A DNA stretch of 19,181 nt from JBKJZO01 sp046715235 (lineage in GTDB: Bacteria > Actinomycetota > Actinomycetes > BP-191). The position numbers and the translations under genes were made by a program. Of the stretch, positions 14,272 to 19,181 are shown one piece after another. The stretch is from positions 1 to 19,181 of the forward strand of contig JBKJZO010000051.1 of assembly GCA_046715235.1 (NCBI GenBank), written 5' to 3'. The notes below the pieces were generated by a model. It made no database searches and was not told where the DNA came from. It saw only the letters and a list, made by a program, of their open reading frames with translations. Every line of letters starts with the position of its first letter. The stretch's first letter is position 1.

Positions 14272-15364
14272 TGGCGTTCTCCTCGTCCTGGCTCTCCTGG
14301 TCCAAGAACCCGGCGAGGTACCCGGCGTACGCCGCCCGCTGGTCCGCGAGCAGTGGCGTCAGCTCGGCGTACACGTTGTCGAACATCGACAGTGGTTGCG
14401 GGTCAGGCATCGCGCGGCACTGCTCGCGCAGCCGGACCGCGAGCTGCTCCGCCTCGTCGTCGAGTGCCGCGAAGAAGTCGGCGTCAGCTAGCTGGCTCTT
14501 GAACAGGAAAGCGCGCATGCGCTCGATCGGGTCTTTGAGCTTCCACGCCTCGAGATCGGCGGAGAGCCGGTAGCGGGTCGGGTCGTCGGAAGTCGTGTGC
14601 GCGCCCATGCGGTAGGTGAAGGCTTCGATCAACGTCGGCCCGTTGCCTTCGCGCGCATCGGCCAGCGCAGCGCGGGTGACCGCGAGGGTCGCGAGCACGT
14701 CATTGCCGTCGACCCGGACGCCCGGAAACCCGAAACCGAGCGCTCGCTTGTACAACGGCTGACGGGACTGGCGCTCCAACGGCTCGGAGATGGCCCACTG
14801 GTTGTTCTGGCAGAAGAACACGATGGGGGCGTTGAAGACCGCTCCCCAGACGAACGCCTCGTTCACGTCGCCCTGACTCGACGCGCCGTCACCGAAGTAC
14901 ACGATGGTTGCGGCGTCGGCGCCGTCGCGCTGCATGCCCATGGCGTAACCGGTGGCATGCAGAGTCTGCGAGCCGATGACGATCGTGTAGGGACCGAAGT
15001 TGTGTTCGTCGGGATCCCAGCCGCCGTGGTTGACGCCGCGGAACAGCGCCAGCAGCTGCAGCGGCTCGACGTCCCGACACCAGGCCACGCCGTGTTCGCG
15101 GTAGGTCGGGAAAGCAAAGTCGCCAGGCTGCAACGCGCGCCCGGATCCGATCTGCGCGGCTTCCTGGCCGAGCAGTGACGCCCAGATGCCCAGCTCGCCC
15201 TGCCGCTGCAGGGCCGTCGCCTCGACGTCGACGCGGCGGACGAGGACCAGGTCCCGGTAGAGACCCCGGTATTCGCTGTCGGTCAGATCGATGGAGTACT
15301 GCGGATGCTCGACGCGCTCGCCTTCGGGCGTGAGCAGTTGGACGAGCTGCGCGCCGTCGTCCAT
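14264..15364 (-). CDS. bkdA: 2-oxoacid dehydrogenase E1 component, alpha subunit
   Basis: This 366-residue subunit binds Mg-thiamine diphosphate and begins oxidative decarboxylation of 2-oxo acids from Val, Leu and Ile. The ThDP motif is GDGASSQGD (G158-D166), and the trailing N187 lies in FFCQNNQWAIS. The conserved regulatory/active-site loop TYRMGAHTTSDDPTRYR follows. LGQEAAQIGSG and FPTYREHGVAWCRG-like text (here FPTYREHGVAWCRD) are family hallmarks. A clear gaggagag ribosome-binding site lies a few bases before the ATG at 15364. It is the first gene of the five-gene operon, which I read as bkdA-bkdB-bkdC-rhomboid-anchored protein. The Mycobacterium tuberculosis counterparts (Rv2497c-Rv2495c) are established as branched-chain enzymes, and the substrate here is inferred from that resemblance. 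No E3 gene or Lrp-type regulator is in the window. Confidence 0.94.
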   Translation of the reverse strand: MDDGAQLVQLLTPEGERVEHPQYSIDLTDSEYRGLYRDLVLVRRVDVEATALQRQGELGIWASLLGQEAAQIGSGRALQPGDFAFPTYREHGVAWCRDVEPLQLLALFRGVNHGGWDPDEHNFGPYTIVIGSQTLHATGYAMGMQRDGADAATIVYFGDGASSQGDVNEAFVWGAVFNAPIVFFCQNNQWAISEPLERQSRQPLYKRALGFGFPGVRVDGNDVLATLAVTRAALADAREGNGPTLIEAFTYRMGAHTTSDDPTRYRLSADLEAWKLKDPIERMRAFLFKSQLADADFFAALDDEAEQLAVRLREQCRAMPDPQPLSMFDNVYAELTPLLADQRAAYAGYLAGFLDQESQDEENANA

Positions 15365-15551
15365 GACCTCTCCTCGCGCGACTGGCGTGCGCCGGCCGCA
15401 GTGCCCGGGACCGGAACGAGTGGGTCACACCCGGCCTTTGGTCCTAGTTGTGTCTGCGCGTGGGGGTGTACGCGCAAACGTTGCGTTCCCGCATCGTGGC
15501 AGAGCAAGCGCGCTTGCGCGCGGCTACGCACCGCAATCGTAGAAAGGCGGA
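15365..15551 (-). promoter_or_regulatory. Leader and candidate operators of the bkd operon
   Basis: This 187-base gene-free interval lies between the Pro-rich gene and bkdA. It holds three symmetrical elements: a 14-bp perfect palindrome gcaagcgcgcttgc (15504-15517); cgcaa-acg-ttgcg (15473-15485); and tgcgcgt-N8-acgcgca (15455-15476), which partly overlaps the second. The last two could be alternative operator or leader structures for bkdA. The 14-bp palindrome could equally help terminate the upstream Pro-rich gene. I could not assign confident -35/-10 boxes. Confidence 0.4.
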
Positions 15552-16586
15552 CTAGTGGTCCCCGCCACGGTCACGCTTGTTGTTGCCCTTGCTGCCGCCG
15601 TGCCGCTTCTCCGAGCGATCGCCGGAATCTTCGTCGGCATCACGGTCCCGGTGCCGGTCCCGGTCCGGGTCTCGCTGGCGTTGTGAACCATTGCCGGAGT
15701 CCGACTCGCGCGAGTCGTCACTGTGACCACCGGTGTTGTCCGGAGCCTCGGTCGCGGGCACCGGCGGGAGACTCGGCTCGGAGGGCAGCAAAACCGGGCC
15801 CGGCGGGCATGGCGCGGGCGGCACCACGGGAGGCACGGGCGGCGCCGGCCGCTCCTTGTGGCGCGGCTTGTGCACGGGATCAGGCTTGGGCTTCTTGTTC
15901 GGCCTGGTCTTGGCTTCGTGGTCCTTCTTGCCCGCGTGCTTGCCGCCGTGCCGCGCGTCGTCGTCGTTCGCGTTGTCGCGCTTCTTTTGGGTGGAGTTAG
16001 CGCGCGACGTTGGTACTCGTGGCACTTCTGGAAGCTTGACGACGGGGAGCACCACCCCTGGAGGCGGTGTGGGCTCGGAGGTAGCTGGCGGTGGCGGCGC
16101 GGGTGCGGGCGGCGCGGGTGCGGGGGGGTCCGGTGCGGGGGGGTCCGGTGCTGGCTGCTGCGGTGCCGGCTCGACAGCCGGTGCTACCGGCGGTGGGGGC
16201 GCCGCAGGCTCACTCGGCGGCGTAGCCGGAGGGGTGTCGGACGTCGGCGTCGAGGGCGTGCGCGGCTCTTGGGTTACCGGCGCAACGCCCGGATTCGTTG
16301 GCGGTGCGGTCACACGGGTTGCCGTCGGCGCCGGGGAAGGGACTGAGGAGGTCTGCGGAACGGCGGGCGATGTAGCCGGTGCGCGAGCCGGCGCGGGCAC
16401 CCGCACGATGGGCGGCTTGCGGATATCGGCTGCCACCGGGCCGCGGCGCCCTTCCGCCCCGCCCGGAGACGGAACGGTGGCCAGGGGTCCGAAAGACACG
16501 AGGAAAAGCGAGCCGACGGCAGCGGTAGACACGCCAGCGAGCACGAGGCTCGCCAATAGCGCGCTTCGGTCCGCTCTCACCGGCAC
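15552..16586 (-). CDS. Secreted or anchored proline-rich low-complexity protein with charged C-terminus
   Basis: I do not recognise a family for this 344-residue protein. Residues 1-35 form a signal peptide or signal anchor (basic MPVRADR, then SALLASLVLAGVSTAAVGSLFLVSF). Residues 40-190 are Pro/Ala/Thr-rich, with PAP and PDPP repeats encoded by tandem 15-bp units. The C-terminal 150 residues are rich in Lys, Arg, Asp, Glu and His (KKRDNANDDDARHGGKHAGKK, DRDRHRDRDADEDSGD-type text). This looks like a wall-spanning or polyionic extracellular tail. The GTG start at 16586 has a GGGGTGG stretch upstream. An equally long Gly/Ser-rich frame exists on the plus strand (15733-16602). I prefer the minus strand because it supplies a convincing export signal and matches the direction of the neighbours. 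Without homology the strand choice is not certain. Confidence 0.65.
   Translation of the reverse strand: MPVRADRSALLASLVLAGVSTAAVGSLFLVSFGPLATVPSPGGAEGRRGPVAADIRKPPIVRVPAPARAPATSPAVPQTSSVPSPAPTATRVTAPPTNPGVAPVTQEPRTPSTPTSDTPPATPPSEPAAPPPPVAPAVEPAPQQPAPDPPAPDPPAPAPPAPAPPPPATSEPTPPPGVVLPVVKLPEVPRVPTSRANSTQKKRDNANDDDARHGGKHAGKKDHEAKTRPNKKPKPDPVHKPRHKERPAPPVPPVVPPAPCPPGPVLLPSEPSLPPVPATEAPDNTGGHSDDSRESDSGNGSQRQRDPDRDRHRDRDADEDSGDRSEKRHGGSKGNNKRDRGGDH
16117..16146. repeat. Tandem 15-bp repeat with G7 runs
   Basis: The unit ggtgcgggggggtcc occurs twice in perfect tandem. It is preceded by a related 15-bp unit (ggcgcgggtgcgggc-like, about 16096-16121). On the minus strand the units encode APDPP and APAPP pentapeptides. 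Each perfect unit contains a run of seven Gs, which is prone to slippage. Confidence 0.7.
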
Positions 16587-16600
16587 CCACCCCGTTGCTT

Positions 16601-16632
16601 AAGCCAATTGCTGTATTCAGCATCGGCCGCTT
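16601..16632 (-). promoter_or_regulatory. Hairpin in the leader of the Pro-rich gene
   Basis: Read on the minus strand, AAG-CGG-CCGAT-GCTG-AATA-CAGC-A-ATTGG-CTT folds into a stem-loop with a GCTG/CAGC apical stem, a bulged A and a lower stem. It ends a few bases before the GGGGTGG ribosome-binding region of the Pro-rich gene. It could control translation. I could not match it to a known riboswitch class from memory. Confidence 0.3.
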
Positions 16633-16708
16633 GCCCTACCGGCTGTACCACTATGACTACTCTGTGTGAGGAAAAAATACCACTCGTTCGCGGAATTCGG
16701 CCCAGAAA

Positions 16709-16756
16709 ATGTCTGTTTGGGCGAATCGGCTCAAGACTGACGCCGAAAACGGACAT
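16709..16756 (-). terminator. Long imperfect inverted repeat, likely terminator of the small membrane-protein gene
   Basis: On the minus strand ATGTCCGTTT ... AAACAGACAT pair (9 of 10, the odd pair being G-T). Nested inside, CGGC/GCCG enclose an 11-base loop, and TTTTCT follows directly. It starts about 35 bases after the stop of the small membrane-protein gene. A competing GGGCGA/TCGCCC pairing overlaps one arm. The position and short T-rich tail suggest a terminator. Confidence 0.4.
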
Positions 16757-16790
16757 CTCGCCCAGATGCGAGACCCCGTACGGCGCGGGA

Positions 16791-17069
16791 TCAGTCCGAG
16801 AGCTTGTCGACGAGCGTGGCGAGCGCCCACAGGGACACGCCCAGGCCTATCACCAGGCCCGACAGGATCCTCGGGCGCGAGGGCATGCGCTGCTCCCGCG
16901 CCGCCGATCGGCTCAGCTGCGGAGCAGCGTCCACCGGGAGGCCGGCAGGCCGCTGCGGGGGCCAGTTCTGCTCGCGGCGCAGGCGCACGATCGCGACGGC
17001 ATTGGCGAGGAGTAGCGCCGCCCCAAAGGCCAGCAGGAACTCGATGAGGATGACGTCCAGCGGGATCAC
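16791..17069 (-). CDS. Small two-helix membrane protein, unknown function
   Basis: This 92-residue protein has two clear transmembrane helices: residues 6-28 (VILIEFLLAFGAALLLANAVAIV) and about 69-87 (ILSGLVIGLGVSLWALATLV). They are joined by a hydrophilic, Pro/Arg-rich loop of about 40 residues (RLRREQNWPPQRP and SRSAAREQRMPSRPR). The positive-inside rule puts this basic loop in the cytoplasm and both ends outside. The GTG start at 17069 is the first candidate. It is divergent from the FAD oxidoreductase with a 58-base shared upstream region. I recognise no family, but the helix pattern, size and clean position next to a divergent promoter support a real gene. Confidence 0.65.
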   Translation of the reverse strand: MIPLDVILIEFLLAFGAALLLANAVAIVRLRREQNWPPQRPAGLPVDAAPQLSRSAAREQRMPSRPRILSGLVIGLGVSLWALATLVDKLSD

Positions 17070-17127
17070 CGGGCGATTGTCCCATCAGCGGGTGCGCCCG
17101 CCGTACCGCAGCTGTTTCACTTCGCCC

Positions 17128-18492
17128 GTGAACGATTCGCTGGCACACGCGCTGAGCACCATCGTCGGGTCGGCGCACGTGCTCACCGCCCCTGACCTGC
17201 GCGCGCCGTACGAGACCGATTGGACCCGCCGATTCAGCGGACGCAGCCGGCTCGTCGTACGACCGGCGGATGCCGGTCAGGTGGCGGCGGTGATCGAGGC
17301 CTGCGCGCAATCCGGCGCCCGTGTCGTTCCGCAGGGCGGCAATACCGGACTCGTCGGTGGCGGGGTCCCACGCGAGGGGGAGATCGTCCTCAGCCTGCGC
17401 CGGCTCGACGAGATCGGGGACGTCGACCCGGTGGCCGGGCGACTCGTCGCCGGTGCAGGGGCCACCCTCGCGTCTGTGCAGCAGGCCGCGCACGGCGTGG
17501 GGATGGCGGTGGGTGTCGACCTCGCGTCGCGCGACTCCGCGACGATCGGCGGCATGATCGCCACGAATGCCGGCGGCATCCACGTCATCCGCCACGGGCC
17601 GATGCGCGCGCAGGTGCTCGGCATCGAGGCCGTACTCGCGGACCGCTCGGTGCTCTCGCTGCTCGACGGGCCCCGGCACACCTCCGCCGGCTACGACCTC
17701 ACCGGGCTGCTTGCCGGCAGTGAGGGAACACTCGCCGTTGTGACGCGGGCGGCGTTGCGTCTGGTGCCCGAGCCCACCGACCGTGTGGTGGCGCTCATCG
17801 GCGCGCATGACATGGCGGACGTGATGGCGCTGGCCGCGGCCTCGCGCGGCCTGCCTTCGCTCGACGCCGTCGAATCGTTCGACACCGCGGGAGTGGCCAT
17901 GGTCCGCGCGTACGCCGGACTGCCCGCACCGCTCGATCGTGACTGGCCGGCGTACCTGCTCATCGAATGCGCCGGCGGCCCGGGCACATTCGACGAGCTC
18001 GCCAAGCTGCTCACCGGCATTGGCGAGGATCGCGACGTGACCCTCGCGGTCGATCCGCAGGAGCGCCGCCGCATCTGGGCCTACCGCGAGCGGCAGTCGG
18101 AAGCGATCGCCGCCGTCGGCGTACCGCACAAGTTCGATGTGTCGTTGCCGCTGTCACGGCTCGCCGACTTCGTCGATGTGGCGTGCGAGCGCATTGCCGG
18201 CTACGCGCCGGGCGCACGGTGCACGACGTTCGGTCACGCCGGCATCGGCAGCGTGCACGTGAACGTGCTCGGAGTCGCGCCCGATGACGCGGATCTCGAC
18301 GGGGTCGTGTTGAGTTTGGTGGCCGAGTACGGCGGCAGCATCAGCGCGGAGCACGGAATCGGCGTCGCCAAGCGCGACTGGCTGCACCTGACCCACGCGC
18401 CGGCCGAGATCGCCGCGATGCGCGCGGTCAAGAGAGCCTTTGATCCCAAGGGATTGCTCAACCCGGGCGTGCTGCTGCCTGCCGAGCCGTGA
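17128..18492 (+). CDS. FAD-binding oxidoreductase, GlcD / D-2-hydroxyglutarate dehydrogenase-like
   Basis: This 454-residue VAO-fold flavoenzyme should oxidise a D-2-hydroxy acid (such as D-lactate, glycolate or D-2-hydroxyglutarate). The N-terminal PCMH-type FAD domain shows PQGGNTGLVGGGVP (68-81), the pyrophosphate-binding signature, then DLASRDSATIGGMIATNAGGI and LTGLLAGSEGTLAVVTRA. The C-terminal oxidase domain shows FGHAGIGSVHVNV (H370, H377) and SAEHGIGVAKR (E408, H409), then DPKGLLNPGVLLP at the end. The usual family text around H370 is GHxGDGNxH; here Asp and Asn are Ile373 and Ser375. The GTG at 17128 was chosen because homology begins shortly after it. The frame stays open further upstream, but that part has no family character. 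No Shine-Dalgarno precedes this GTG, so the message may be leaderless. The exact substrate cannot be read from sequence. Confidence 0.88.
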   Translation: MNDSLAHALSTIVGSAHVLTAPDLRAPYETDWTRRFSGRSRLVVRPADAGQVAAVIEACAQSGARVVPQGGNTGLVGGGVPREGEIVLSLRRLDEIGDVDPVAGRLVAGAGATLASVQQAAHGVGMAVGVDLASRDSATIGGMIATNAGGIHVIRHGPMRAQVLGIEAVLADRSVLSLLDGPRHTSAGYDLTGLLAGSEGTLAVVTRAALRLVPEPTDRVVALIGAHDMADVMALAAASRGLPSLDAVESFDTAGVAMVRAYAGLPAPLDRDWPAYLLIECAGGPGTFDELAKLLTGIGEDRDVTLAVDPQERRRIWAYRERQSEAIAAVGVPHKFDVSLPLSRLADFVDVACERIAGYAPGARCTTFGHAGIGSVHVNVLGVAPDDADLDGVVLSLVAEYGGSISAEHGIGVAKRDWLHLTHAPAEIAAMRAVKRAFDPKGLLNPGVLLPAEP

Positions 18493-18495
18493 GGG

Positions 18496-19181
18496 CTAGG
18501 ACGTGCCGAGCCCGAGGTTGGCGTAGATCTCGCGCGTCGCGGTCGAGCGGTTGAGTGTGTAGAAGTGCAGGCCGGGAGCGCCGGCTTCGAGCAGCTGCTG
18601 GCACAGCTCGGTCGCGATCTCGACGCCGCACTTGCGCACGGCGACGGCGTCGTCGGCGTACGGCTCGATCCGGTCGATGACCTCATGCGGTACGGCGGAC
18701 CCTGACATCGCGGCCATCCGCGAGATCCCGGTCAGGCTCGTGATCGGCATGATGCCCGGCACGATCGGCTTGTCGACACCGCGCTCGGTCATCGCCTCGA
18801 CCAGCGAGGTGTAGTCACTCACCCTGAAGAAGAACTGCGTGACGGCGAAGTCGGCGGCGCGCAGCTTCTGGGCCATTCGATCGTGATCGCCGGTCAGGTT
18901 GGGGGAGTTGGGGTGTCCTTCGGGGTGCGCCGCGACGCCGAGGGAGAACCCGTCGACCTCGCGGGCCAGCTCGACGAGTTCGCTGGCGTGCCGCAGCTCG
19001 CCGACCTGGAGGTCAAGCCCGGTGGGCGGATCGCCGCCGAGGCAGAGGATGTTCTCGACACCGCCGTCGCGGTAACGCTGGAGGATCTCGCGCAGCTCGG
19101 CCCGAGTGTGCGCGGCGCAGGTGAGGTGCGCCATCGGCGTCATCGTCGTCTCGCGCAGGATCTGGATGACCAGGTCGTGGG
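18496..19181 (-). CDS. metF: Methylenetetrahydrofolate reductase, 3' part (gene runs off the right edge)
   Basis: The enzyme reduces 5,10-methylene-THF to 5-methyl-THF using NAD(P)H and FAD, supplying methyl groups for methionine synthesis. About 228 C-terminal residues are present. The frame stays open to the window edge (HDLVIQILRETTMTPMAHLTC at its start), so the N-terminal part is missing and the internal ATG at 19143 is not the true start. Family text includes MAHLTCAAHTR, ENILCLGGDPP, HPNSPNLTGDHDRMAQKLRAADFAVTQFFF and PGIMPITSLTGISRMA, then the C-terminal GAPGLHFYTLNRS. Family length is about 290-310 residues, so roughly 70-80 residues lie outside. It converges on the FAD oxidoreductase with only 3 bases between stop codons. 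Confidence 0.95.
   Translation of the reverse strand, partial: HDLVIQILRETTMTPMAHLTCAAHTRAELREILQRYRDGGVENILCLGGDPPTGLDLQVGELRHASELVELAREVDGFSLGVAAHPEGHPNSPNLTGDHDRMAQKLRAADFAVTQFFFRVSDYTSLVEAMTERGVDKPIVPGIMPITSLTGISRMAAMSGSAVPHEVIDRIEPYADDAVAVRKCGVEIATELCQQLLEAGAPGLHFYTLNRSTATREIYANLGLGTS

Noticed and set aside
11515..14502. A plus-strand open frame of 995 codons opposite the bkd genes
   Set aside because: It lies antisense to E2, E1 beta and part of the rhomboid and E1 alpha genes, all with clear family motifs. Its translation is Arg/Asp/Gly/Val-rich with no recognisable domain, as expected for the complement of GC-rich codons.
15733..16602. A plus-strand Gly/Ser-rich frame of 289 codons
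   Set aside because: It resembles a PE_PGRS-like composition but has no export or N-terminal domain signature. It is the complement of a Pro-rich frame that does have a signal peptide. It is kept only as an uncertainty on strand.
16620..16660. Possible c-di-GMP riboswitch because of a gggcaa stretch
   Set aside because: The partner elements of the GEMM motif (GACGCAAAGCC and the tetraloop receptor) are absent, so the resemblance is limited to a few bases.
16657..18129. A minus-strand open frame of 490 codons opposite the FAD oxidoreductase
   Set aside because: The plus strand carries the flavoenzyme motifs. The minus frame is Arg/Ala/His-rich with no family character and also crosses the small membrane-protein gene in another frame.

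Overview
The window is high-GC bacterial DNA and most likely comes from an actinomycete (Actinomycetota). The indications are strong G/C preference at third codon positions, GTG starts, a contiguous three-gene branched-chain 2-oxoacid dehydrogenase operon of mycobacterial bkdABC type, and alanine/proline-rich exported proteins. I cannot place the genus from the sequence alone.

Region 1 (1-1449) is accessory DNA. A complete IS630-family element (32-1178) has a full DDE transposase, 10-bp perfect terminal inverted repeats, and a duplicated TA inside a CTAG target. Removing it in silico fuses the flanks into one continuous minus-strand reading frame, so it may have split a small unidentified gene.

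Region 2 (1450-10241, minus strand) is the dominant feature: a giant secreted Rhs/YD-repeat polymorphic toxin of about 2755 residues followed by its immunity gene. The Rhs protein has a signal peptide, two Ig-like beta-sandwich domains, the Rhs shell with a LamG-like lectin domain inserted between YD repeats, and the DPTG core terminus. After that come a hydrophobic hairpin, a Pro-rich linker and a C-terminal GIY-YIG nuclease domain. The next gene overlaps it by 7 bases (ATGCTAG) and encodes an Imm26-type immunity protein. This is a Sec-exported toxin-immunity module for competition between cells.

Region 3 (10385-15364, minus strand) is a tight chromosomal operon in transcription order: bkdA (E1 alpha), bkdB (E1 beta), bkdC (lipoylated E2), a rhomboid intramembrane serine protease, and a secreted, C-terminally anchored protein that loosely resembles TIMP/netrin-type OB folds. 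Gene spacings are -8, +12, +3 and -13 bases, so translational coupling is likely. The last two genes are not metabolic and may be a protease with a membrane-anchored partner or substrate.

Region 4 (15552-17069, minus strand) holds a low-complexity secreted Pro-rich protein with a highly charged tail and a small two-helix membrane protein. A structured, gene-free interval lies between them. Region 5 (17128-19181) has a GlcD/D-2-hydroxyglutarate dehydrogenase-like FAD oxidoreductase on the plus strand. It converges, with a 3-base gap, on the 3' part of metF (methylenetetrahydrofolate reductase), which runs off the right edge. No tRNA, rRNA or CRISPR array was seen.
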